NCBI RefSeq assembly: GCF_000382445.1
Contig: NZ_KB905475.1
Location: forward strand, 1-64,000
Reading direction: 5' to 3'
DNA: 64,000 nucleotides
Source of the DNA: Phocaeicola massiliensis B84634 = Timone 84634 = DSM 17679 = JCM 13223
GTDB taxonomy: Bacteria; Bacteroidota; Bacteroidia; Bacteroidales; Bacteroidaceae
Part shown: positions 8,043-16,198 of the stretch, piece by piece
Layout: each line of letters starts with the position of its first letter
How positions within the stretch are numbered: the stretch's first letter is position 1
Made by a program: the position numbers and the translations under genes
The notes under the pieces: generated by a model
The model's database searches: none
What the model was told of the DNA's origin: nothing
What the model saw: only the letters and a program-made list of their open reading frames with translations

Positions 8043-10322
8043 TTATTTTTTATCTTTCAGCTTCTTTCCAAAACAGTGAATGGAAGTGTTCTGAATAGGA
8101 CGAATAATCAAATCAGGTGAAGTACCTTCGGGATAAACCAGCATCTCCTCGCCTTTCTGTAAATCAACTTGATACGTATGCTCACCCAACTGTTTCACTT
8201 CCAGATTACGTTTGCCTTTAAAGAAAGGCCGTGCGATATCCGTTACAAGGATACAAGGTTCTCCGGCCAAACTCTTCACCTGTATAAATTCCGTTTTCCC
8301 GGCTTTCCGATTGGCAGAGACCTTGAAAGCTCCTTCTGTCCGCAACCCGTCAAAAGCCACATCCTGCCACGCATCCGGTACGGCAGGGAAAACCCTTATC
8401 TTGCCTCCCCAACTCTGCAACAACATATCGTGTATAGACTGCGCACCCGACAATGGTGTTTCAATAACCGGTCCAGATTCTCTATATAATGTATTCACAC
8501 TCAAAAAACGTCCAAACAGCTTATTCAAATAAGCCAATGCATCATTCCCTTTTCCCAGTGCAGATGAGATGGAAGAAGCTCCGGTCAATGAATAACCCTG
8601 ATGAGCTCCTGTCTTCGATTGCCAGAAATGAAGAGATCTCTCAATAAGATCCACATCTTCAGGGTGTTCTTTGTTTAATGTATACAATGGATAAGCCGCC
8701 AGGAGATGCGAATAATGCCGGTGTGAAAACGCATAAGGCGTATTCCGCCCGATAAACAGCCCGTTTTCGTCCATCGGATAGGGAGTCAGCTCCTCCAATA
8801 CGGTTTTCCATTTAGGAAGTAACGGATCGTCTATCTTCAATCTCTCTGCCGATTGTATCAAAGTCAGACATCCCCAGCGAAGCAGGGAAAGGTCGAAATT
8901 ACAATCCTCTGCACTTCCATATTCGGGAGAATAAGTAGCAGGAAGATGCAGCTTCCCGTCCTCTTCCTTCTGCAAGAAATGCAGGTAATAATTTACTGCC
9001 CCCTTCAATAGCGGAAACAACTTATCGCGCAGAAGTGCATCATCCATCTTATGACGATAAATCAACCAAAGATTGTGACAAGCCCAAGTGAGCAGCCCCA
9101 CTTCGGCCGTTTTACTCACTCCGGGAATACCGACCGGCTCTGTAGCGCAATAGAAGTTGCTGGTACGTCCCAGTCCCAAAGCGTCATGCCGATACGCTTC
9201 CGGGATATTCTTTCGCAACTGTTCCACATTATTATAAAGAGCATTCTCCAAAGAAGCAGCCAAATCCAGTCTGTCGGAAGCATTCAACGGCCAGTAAGTC
9301 AACTGCACATTCAGATTCCACCACGCATTCGGCCACGGTGTCTTGGTGAGCCACGGACCGGTGCAATCTATCAACGCTCTGTCGGCACGCGTCGCCGAAG
9401 CTAATTTATACATCTGTATCCAATAGAAATTCTCCTTCACACCTTCGGGTAATGTAAGGAAGCTGGCAGGATAATAAGCATTCCACCATTGACGATGCGT
9501 CTTCTGCAAATTCTTATATCCACACCGCAATGCATCCTCCAGCTCGTTCCGGCTGATTTCACGGGCATTGGATTCGGGATAAGAATGAGTAAGATTCACC
9601 CACAACACACGTTCTCCTTTTTTCACGGTTTCTTTCCATGCAACCGCCGTCTCGCCTCCCGCCTGAAGTTTCTGATAAGACATTCCTTCCTTTTCTGTTC
9701 CGGTTACTTCGGGAGCCGGATTAAGCGGATAATCTTCGGGCACTTTAATCCAATTGCCCTCTCCTTTGGCAAACAGATACCTCGGGCTCTCTGAAGGAGC
9801 CGGCACCCATTCCCAACGGAAATCTTTTTCCTCGCCTTCGGTAGTGGTCTTGGTGACGATAATCATCTTATCGCTATGCACGAAGCTATGTAAATGAATT
9901 TTTCCTTTTGTAGTGACAATGTCGGCAGTAGTCTCGGCATTCCATAAGTCCACCCGCATCTTTCCATCCAAAATCTCACCTTTCGGATGCAAAGCAAAAT
10001 GTCCGGTCAGCAGACGTCCGATGCTGAACAAGTCGTTCTTGCCCTTCCGATGGTCGTGTACTGCACAGTTTCCTGTTTCCAACCGAATATAGTTCTGTCC
10101 CGGTTCCTTATAAATCATCAGCCCCAACATACCGTTACCCATATAGGCTGATTCATACCAATACTCAGGAAGTGTTTCCCACACCATGTCCTGTTTACTC
10201 ATAAACTGTGGCCAGTCCACATCCAGTTTCACCGACGAAGCGGCAGTGCCTGTCATTACGCACAAAGACACCACACATACAGCAAGTATATGCCGCAAAT
10301 AACATTTAATGATAGAATACAT
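8043..10322 (-). CDS. GH95-like glycoside hydrolase, exported
   Basis: The 759-residue protein has a signal peptide (to about GTAAS, residue 29). It has the GH95 layout: an N-terminal beta-sandwich, an (alpha/alpha)6 barrel and a C-terminal beta-domain. Family motifs include WWNLNVQLTYWP (N336 and N338, matching the paired catalytic asparagines), SPEYGS (E467, acid position) and HRHYSHLLAAYP. GH95 enzymes remove terminal alpha-1,2-fucose or alpha-galactose. The usual DGNFG segment before the final EMLLQS helix is here VIETPLSGAQ, with E621 where Asp is expected, so this is a divergent member. It is separated from the upstream PUL genes by 520 bases with its own promoter. Confidence 0.8.
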   Translation of the reverse strand: MYSIIKCYLRHILAVCVVSLCVMTGTAASSVKLDVDWPQFMSKQDMVWETLPEYWYESAYMGNGMLGLMIYKEPGQNYIRLETGNCAVHDHRKGKNDLFSIGRLLTGHFALHPKGEILDGKMRVDLWNAETTADIVTTKGKIHLHSFVHSDKMIIVTKTTTEGEEKDFRWEWVPAPSESPRYLFAKGEGNWIKVPEDYPLNPAPEVTGTEKEGMSYQKLQAGGETAVAWKETVKKGERVLWVNLTHSYPESNAREISRNELEDALRCGYKNLQKTHRQWWNAYYPASFLTLPEGVKENFYWIQMYKLASATRADRALIDCTGPWLTKTPWPNAWWNLNVQLTYWPLNASDRLDLAASLENALYNNVEQLRKNIPEAYRHDALGLGRTSNFYCATEPVGIPGVSKTAEVGLLTWACHNLWLIYRHKMDDALLRDKLFPLLKGAVNYYLHFLQKEEDGKLHLPATYSPEYGSAEDCNFDLSLLRWGCLTLIQSAERLKIDDPLLPKWKTVLEELTPYPMDENGLFIGRNTPYAFSHRHYSHLLAAYPLYTLNKEHPEDVDLIERSLHFWQSKTGAHQGYSLTGASSISSALGKGNDALAYLNKLFGRFLSVNTLYRESGPVIETPLSGAQSIHDMLLQSWGGKIRVFPAVPDAWQDVAFDGLRTEGAFKVSANRKAGKTEFIQVKSLAGEPCILVTDIARPFFKGKRNLEVKQLGEHTYQVDLQKGEEMLVYPEGTSPDLIIRPIQNTSIHCFGKKLKDKK

Positions 10323-10375
10323 TGCTCTAATAGTTTATAAATGACGTATTTTATTCTTTTTCATAGACCTTTCGA

Positions 10376-10409
10376 CAAAGGTACAGACATTTTCTTTATA
10401 AAACTCAAA
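10376..10409 (-). promoter_or_regulatory. Promoter of the GH95-like gene
   Basis: Read on the minus strand, TTTG (10406-10409) is followed after 22 bases by TACCTTTG (10376-10383). These match the Bacteroides -33 and -7 elements. The -7 box lies about 55 bases upstream of the start codon at 10322. The GH95-like gene may therefore be expressed separately from the rest of the locus. Confidence 0.6.
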
Positions 10410-10550
10410 CAATGTTTCTTCTTTTTACAAGACTGATAAGATTTTCTCTCATTCGATTAGCAGTTCAAAGCAAAAACAATAAACGTGACCTTCCATACGT
10501 TCGGCCAGGATGAAATATACATTAGTCCGAATCAATGTGTTTCCCTAATG

Positions 10551-10586
10551 AAACAACCTGTTTCAACTGCATGAAACAGGTTGTTT
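10551..10586. repeat. Perfect 15-bp inverted repeat
   Basis: The arm AAACAACCTGTTTCA (10551-10565) pairs perfectly with 10572-10586 across a 6-base loop. No U-tract follows on either strand, so it is not a standard terminator. It lies in the 523-base gap between GH89 and GH95-like genes and may be an operator or an RNA structure. Confidence 0.7.
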
Positions 10587-10707
10587 AACCGTATGAAAAA
10601 CATCATGCGAACGTACGCTATGGAAAGCGGAAAAGAAGGTGTCTGCACATACTTACATAGGAAAAAACATACAAATAATGCAACTTTGGACAAAAATAAG
10701 AGATATG

Positions 10708-10802
10708 CTCTCACCTTTGAAGGAATCTCTCACCCCTATCTCTCACCCTGAAACGCCCTGTACATTGTCGTTTCGAAATAAGGGTGAGAGCAGTGAGAGA
10801 TA
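10708..10802. repeat. CTCTCACC direct repeats folding into a long hairpin
   Basis: CTCTCACC occurs three times in one orientation (10708-10715, 10727-10734, 10740-10747), then inverted as GGTGAGAG (10783-10790). CTCTCACCCT (10740-10749) pairs with 10781-10790, and GAAACG (10750-10755) pairs with CGTTTC (10769-10774). TATCTCTCAC (10737-10746) can instead pair with 10793-10802. It lies just downstream of the GH89 stop. Alternative pairing suggests a terminator-like or processing structure; no function is known to me. The rest of 10323-10845 shows no gene. Confidence 0.65.
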
Positions 10803-10845
10803 AAAATCAATTCTGCATAGGGAAAGAGAATATTATAATGATAAC

Positions 10846-13005
10846 CTATTCGGTAATCTTGGCATATACTTCCTTGGCTACCTCTATCACATCGCCTTCG
10901 GCTTGAGAAGAATAAGGATTTGTCTGCTTTGTCCACGGTTCCTCAATGGCATAAAAATCTATTGCCTTCACCGGCGCACCATTCAGCTGTGCCTTTTGCC
11001 GGTCAATCCACACCTTCCAACGGTTATAATAGAAATCACGCAACAGACCGTTCCATTCTTTGTGTGCATAGTCGCGTAGTCCGCCTTCATCAGCTGCCAC
11101 ACGATTTCCCCATGTAGTAACCTGCACGCGTGCGTTCCATTCATACAAATCTTTTTCCTCGGGAGTCGTGCCCAAGTTGCGTGCTTTCTCAATCCATGTG
11201 CCTACCTTGAATTCAGGACGGGCAGCCAATAATTTATCCTGCAAAAGAATCAAATCGAGGAAACGTTGTGAAGAGGCTGCAAACAGTTCCTTTTCTCCTG
11301 CCTTATATGCATCTATCATAATGGGATAAACCAAACGCCCCTTTTCTGCCACTGCCTGACGGACAATATCTATCAAGTCATACTCAAAATTATTATTCCC
11401 CTTGAAACGGTCAGCTGCCGAAAGCATTATGCCTGCCGCACGGATAATATCTTCCGGTTTATAATAAGGTTCCATCTCGCTCCAGCTGGACACCTGATAA
11501 ACATCGTAATCCGGACGTCCGCAGAAAACGGATTCATGTGTCCCCTGCTGGGTATTCTTTGCCGGACAGTTATAAATGGTGTTACTCAATAGCAGCCATG
11601 CATCCTGAACCGCTTTGTCGGCCTTGCCATAACGCGCCACTGTATAGTTTTTCAACCATTCATCTTTATCAAACCGGGCCGGACGCCAAGGTAGTTCACA
11701 CAACAGCTCGAACATTACCGGATTATTTTCCGAACCTTCCATAGTCATACCCACTCCTTTCATTGTCTTGCCGAAAGAAGATGTTTTTGCCTTATAGAAC
11801 TCATCGATGACATGCTTCATCTTTCCATGCAGACCTACATTGCCACCATAGTTCAGCAGCATACAGTAAAGCCAGTCATGCTTGCCGAAACCTTCCTTAC
11901 GATACCAGGTAGACTCAGGATCACCCCATTGAGGACGGCTCTCGGCAAAAAGGTCGAGCACAATCAAATCTCCGGCAGGAAGATTTTCAATCATCTTTTG
12001 GCGAGGATTCGCCTGCCATGCCTGAGCCACCCAGACAGCTTTCGGATTTGCCTTTTTCATTGCTCCCCAAATGGCCTGGCCTGCAGCATTCAAATCGACA
12101 CCTGCCACATTGCCTCCTTCGTGGAAGGGGTCCATGCTATAAAAATCGGCTTTGCCGTAAAGACGACTCATCTCCTTATAATAAAGGTCAGCAATTTCGT
12201 TGAAACGTGGGTCGGTGGGCTGCAAGAAAGCAGGACGCCGATAACCGCACCACAAGCCCGGATCGGAAACATTCAGCCCCAAACGCTCTTTGGCATTGTG
12301 AGGAACCATGCCAGAATAACCCGGCAATACCGGCCGGATGCCATATTCACGCATACGCTTCAAGATTTGTTTCTGTAAAGTTTCACGTTGTTTATACCAG
12401 CTATCGGGATTAGGACCGCCCCAACCTTCCAGGTTATTCATTAACCACCATCCCTGAAAAGCAGGACCGGCAATAAATTCATTGATTTCGTCTTTGGTAT
12501 AGCCCAGTTTGGTCAATACATTATACCACACCACATCTGCACCTACCACTGCCAAAGGAAGATTGATGCCATGCAATGCCATCCAGTCAATTTCCTTCTC
12601 CCAACGATCCCAGTCCCAAAATGCCATGGTATAGGAATAGGTACAATAATTAAAGTCATAACGATACTTCAAATCCGTTTCATGACGTTCTTTCTGAGGC
12701 ACGGCCGGAAGAACGGCAGGAAGTTGCGCCGTCATCCCATTCCACGAAAGTTGAATACCTGCATAGTATTTCAAGTACCAGTTCACTCCTGTGGCAATGC
12801 TCACATAATTATTGCCACGAATCACTACTTTATCACCTTTTTGGTCTAATTCAAAGAAATCGGTCGGTGACTTCACCTGCTCAATGACAAACTTGCGCGA
12901 AGCTCCTTTATCAATGCGTTCCAATAAGCCTTGTATGGGAGAAGCCGCTTTAACAACCACTGCCAGACAGAGCATGCAAATAAGACAAATCGTTCTCATG
13001 TTCAT
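10846..13005 (-). CDS. GH89 alpha-N-acetylglucosaminidase
   Basis: This is a 719-residue exported homologue of NAGLU, which removes terminal alpha-linked GlcNAc. A signal peptide ends near VVKAAS. The N-terminal small domain is followed by the TIM barrel (FWDWDRWEKEIDWMALHGIN, WWLMNNLEGWGGP) and an all-alpha C-terminal domain. By comparison with the family, E296 in DPFHEGG and E423 in MEGSENN are the two catalytic glutamates, about 127 residues apart. Bacterial GH89 enzymes act on GlcNAc-alpha-1,4-Gal caps of gastric-type mucin and on heparan-like ends. It starts 27 bases after the preceding gene of the PUL operon. Confidence 0.93.
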   Translation of the reverse strand: MNMRTICLICMLCLAVVVKAASPIQGLLERIDKGASRKFVIEQVKSPTDFFELDQKGDKVVIRGNNYVSIATGVNWYLKYYAGIQLSWNGMTAQLPAVLPAVPQKERHETDLKYRYDFNYCTYSYTMAFWDWDRWEKEIDWMALHGINLPLAVVGADVVWYNVLTKLGYTKDEINEFIAGPAFQGWWLMNNLEGWGGPNPDSWYKQRETLQKQILKRMREYGIRPVLPGYSGMVPHNAKERLGLNVSDPGLWCGYRRPAFLQPTDPRFNEIADLYYKEMSRLYGKADFYSMDPFHEGGNVAGVDLNAAGQAIWGAMKKANPKAVWVAQAWQANPRQKMIENLPAGDLIVLDLFAESRPQWGDPESTWYRKEGFGKHDWLYCMLLNYGGNVGLHGKMKHVIDEFYKAKTSSFGKTMKGVGMTMEGSENNPVMFELLCELPWRPARFDKDEWLKNYTVARYGKADKAVQDAWLLLSNTIYNCPAKNTQQGTHESVFCGRPDYDVYQVSSWSEMEPYYKPEDIIRAAGIMLSAADRFKGNNNFEYDLIDIVRQAVAEKGRLVYPIMIDAYKAGEKELFAASSQRFLDLILLQDKLLAARPEFKVGTWIEKARNLGTTPEEKDLYEWNARVQVTTWGNRVAADEGGLRDYAHKEWNGLLRDFYYNRWKVWIDRQKAQLNGAPVKAIDFYAIEEPWTKQTNPYSSQAEGDVIEVAKEVYAKITE

Positions 13006-13032
13006 TTTATGATTTAGAAGTTAATATGCTGT

Positions 13033-16000
13033 TTATAAAGACAACTTGTAAACGTGTATACCGGGAGAAGAGAAAGAAACTTCTTTCTCCAAACCATTGC
13101 TTGCAAACATAAATTTAACGGTATCGGGACCGGTAGTCTGAACCCTCACCGTCCATCCGTCAGACTCTTTCACAATAGAAAGTACATCGGTGGTATTACT
13201 TGACGGAGCTGCCGCCAACTGAGCCGCACAATGAATCGTGCCAAGTTGATAACGGGCTATAGATAAGCGGAACTTACCCTTTCCATAGATAAAGGTATAA
13301 GGATGCGTTTCCTCATCACTCTGCCAATCCGTATTCAAAACATAAAGCGTGCGACGTTCACCGTCCTGCCATGCCGTAAATCCTACCGACGGAGCTGCCT
13401 CTATCCAACCGTTCTCCGCCTCCGGATGAACTGTTGAAGCGGCAATATCCTGCATCACTTTTATATAAGCTGCCTTCAGTTTATCCTCTGCCGGATAAAG
13501 GGCTTCCGGGAAATAGATGACCTTTCCTTTGCCATAGTTCAATGTTGTTTGTTGCATCAGGCTCCGATAGTCTTCTCCCAACAGTTCACGAACGGGTGCA
13601 TCATCCTGCGGAAAACAAGGCTTTTCATCCGGTTGCAGACAGGCATTGATATGGGCAGCAGACAAAATCAGTGTTCCTCCATGGAAGACATAATCGCGGA
13701 TACGTTCAAAATCACCTTTGTCATATGTGTTCCATCCCAAGAAAATCATGGCTTTGTAGCGGTTCATTACATCTTGCGGAGCCTCAACCGGCAGCAAGTC
13801 CACCGGACCGTAAGGCGTAGAGGTAAACCATCCTTCGGGACCGCATCCGTCAATGATGTGGTCGGGATAAAACACTTTCAGCAAGTCAAAACTTTCGCAA
13901 GCCTTGTTGAATTTCCATTTCTCGCCTTCTTGTGACCACAAACTGCCACGCCCAAAAGATTTCCATGCATCATTCCGTCCCTGAATCACAGCAATATTGC
14001 TATGAAACTCTCCACGACGGCTATGTGTTTCAATAAAATCAAGGACACGATGCTGTGCTGCCAGATGTTCCTTGCCCGACGGAGAATAACGGTCGTTCAT
14101 AAATTCATCTGTCCACAAAGCTTCTTCCGTATTTATATGTGAAGAACCGTGCATATAAGCCACAGCCAGTGAAAGATAGAGACGCAACGAATGTTTAGGG
14201 TCGGTGAAAGGACCGCTTCCCCATTGCATGGCATGCAACGAGCCGTATGTCGGACGACTGTATGCCAAAGACGCACCACGCAAAGCAGAAAGTATCGTCT
14301 CTTCAGGTCCATACATTTGTTCGGCTCCCACCCATTCATAACCTGCCTGATAAAAATAACGAAATAGAGAAGACGGACCTGTATGACGCACGCTTTCTCC
14401 TTTAGAGTAGCGCAAGTTGGATACCAGTTTGCGGGCTCCGTCCGCCATATCGGTCACAGCCTCCGTATCATAATGGATAAATGTGCCGTGGTCTGTATAA
14501 ATAGGACGATGCTTTGCAAAGATACCTCCCCAGGGACGATTACGGGCAGCCATGTCCGAATGCAATCCCTGATATTTGAAATGTTGCCAATAATAGTAAC
14601 CACCGTCATTCTCATGGGCTTGTTTTCCACGGAACATGGGGGAGGCAAGTTCTTCATTCGACGGATTCAGACGACTACCTGCCAAGGTTCTGCCTTCTGC
14701 CTGCCATGCGTATGGTATCTTCAAACCATCAAGCAAATGAGTATAATAACCAATTATTTCCGGGTCGGTGATACGGCATCCACTCCATTGGTAAGAGGGG
14801 CGGAACTGATACCAGTTGCCTACACGTTGCGATATATACCATTTAAAGAAATAACTGTATGGAGTATATTGCTTGTCGATATAGATTTCATCTCCTGAAG
14901 AAATATAGATGTTTTCGGGAGCCCGTTCCACAATCTGTTCTATCGCAGCAGACTCGCTACGGCTACCGTCGCTGAATTCCATCTTCACATCGGTCAGACA
15001 AGAATCCGCCCTGAACTCTACAACATGCAGTCCGGCTTCTTTAAATCGGACCTCTTGCGTGGCCGGTTGCAGAGCGGCATCGCTCTTTACTTGCAATTTC
15101 ACATTCGGACGGTTTGTCTCAATCAACACGCCGAAAGAAGCGGACTTGGAAACATACTTAGGAACTGAAATAATTTCAAAGTCACGGGCAGTCTCTTCAA
15201 TCACCTCCAACGTGCGCATTTCGTAAGGAAAAGCAGCCCGGTGAGGCTCTTTCAACAAAGAGAGCTTAAAACAGCCTGTTCCCTGCAGGTCTCCGGGCAA
15301 CAGGATATAGAAATCGGACACATTGGAAGCACGGTCAAAGATATTTCCCTCGAATACTTCCCGACCATCAAATTCCAGCCTCCAGCGCGGCCAACTGCGA
15401 GTCGCCAGATTACATCCTACCCAATAATCCACCTGACTCGCTTTCTGTGCAAACTTGGTGAAAGGGACATGCCACACAGTTTTGCCATTCTGCTCCAAAC
15501 GGGGCGCTTCCAGCCAACATTCACCACTGAAACCGCTTCCTCCTGCACACAGCAGAGCGCAAGCCACGTTATCGGGCAATGTAAAAGTATGGCTGACATC
15601 CTGATACTTTCCCGTGCCGACAGGGACAGGCACAAATAACACGCTGTCGGGAGTATCAAAAATATCCTGCGCCGCCCGTCCGGGTTTCTTGTAATAAAGT
15701 TCCAGTTCCAATCCGAACCGACCCTTAACGTCTACAGTCAGCTGCCGGCGACGAACCACCGGAAGATGCACAGTCAGCTTCCCCGGTTTAAGTGCCTCTC
15801 CCATGACGCGGAAGTAGGCATAACGCTCAAAAGCATCATTCTCTCCCTTGAAATAGAGGGAGTAGCGATCTTTACGAGTAACGACAGAATCCAAATTGTC
15901 ATCAATAAAAAACTCACTTCGACGGAACATCTCTTCACCACGTTCCTGAAAGGGAGCAGGCATCTTGACTCCACCCGTTACACGCAGAAACTTACGAGTG

Positions 16001-16185
16001 GGGTAAGCACGTTTGGGAAATGATACAGTTTGTTCCAAACTATGTCCGGGCTGCAAGAGATAAGGTCTTTCCGGCGCTTCCGAGGAATAGATAACCCGGC
16101 GTTCTTCCTTGTAAGGTGTTTCCCCAAAAAGTGGAAACACCTGTACAAAAGACAGAAGCAATAATAGCAAAGAGTGTGTTTTCAT
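13033..16185 (-). CDS. Large exported protein, putative glycoside hydrolase of unassigned family
   Basis: This 1050-residue protein has a clear signal peptide (LLLLLLSFVQVFPLFG). I cannot assign it to a named family. The first 330 residues look like beta-sandwich domains. The middle third has barrel-like features with conserved-looking acidic sites (GAEQMYGPEE and INTEEALWTDEF). Residues near 800-850 (YKAMIFLGWNTYDKGDFERIRDYVFHGG, shown in two pieces by domain) resemble the glutaminase-like domain found after GH42-type barrels. A beta-rich tail follows. It lies 13 bases after the 16199-18583 gene and 27 bases before GH89, tightly within the PUL operon. A GH42-like enzyme is possible; the substrate is unknown. 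Confidence 0.55.
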   Translation of the reverse strand: MKTHSLLLLLLSFVQVFPLFGETPYKEERRVIYSSEAPERPYLLQPGHSLEQTVSFPKRAYPTRKFLRVTGGVKMPAPFQERGEEMFRRSEFFIDDNLDSVVTRKDRYSLYFKGENDAFERYAYFRVMGEALKPGKLTVHLPVVRRRQLTVDVKGRFGLELELYYKKPGRAAQDIFDTPDSVLFVPVPVGTGKYQDVSHTFTLPDNVACALLCAGGSGFSGECWLEAPRLEQNGKTVWHVPFTKFAQKASQVDYWVGCNLATRSWPRWRLEFDGREVFEGNIFDRASNVSDFYILLPGDLQGTGCFKLSLLKEPHRAAFPYEMRTLEVIEETARDFEIISVPKYVSKSASFGVLIETNRPNVKLQVKSDAALQPATQEVRFKEAGLHVVEFRADSCLTDVKMEFSDGSRSESAAIEQIVERAPENIYISSGDEIYIDKQYTPYSYFFKWYISQRVGNWYQFRPSYQWSGCRITDPEIIGYYTHLLDGLKIPYAWQAEGRTLAGSRLNPSNEELASPMFRGKQAHENDGGYYYWQHFKYQGLHSDMAARNRPWGGIFAKHRPIYTDHGTFIHYDTEAVTDMADGARKLVSNLRYSKGESVRHTGPSSLFRYFYQAGYEWVGAEQMYGPEETILSALRGASLAYSRPTYGSLHAMQWGSGPFTDPKHSLRLYLSLAVAYMHGSSHINTEEALWTDEFMNDRYSPSGKEHLAAQHRVLDFIETHSRRGEFHSNIAVIQGRNDAWKSFGRGSLWSQEGEKWKFNKACESFDLLKVFYPDHIIDGCGPEGWFTSTPYGPVDLLPVEAPQDVMNRYKAMIFLGWNTYDKGDFERIRDYVFHGGTLILSAAHINACLQPDEKPCFPQDDAPVRELLGEDYRSLMQQTTLNYGKGKVIYFPEALYPAEDKLKAAYIKVMQDIAASTVHPEAENGWIEAAPSVGFTAWQDGERRTLYVLNTDWQSDEETHPYTFIYGKGKFRLSIARYQLGTIHCAAQLAAAPSSNTTDVLSIVKESDGWTVRVQTTGPDTVKFMFASNGLEKEVSFSSPGIHVYKLSL

Positions 16186-16198
16186 ATCATAGAATCAA

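Noticed and set aside
10532..10714. A 60-codon minus-strand frame in the GH89-GH95 gap
   Set aside because: It is built largely from the inverted-repeat sequence and has no plausible start signal or family.
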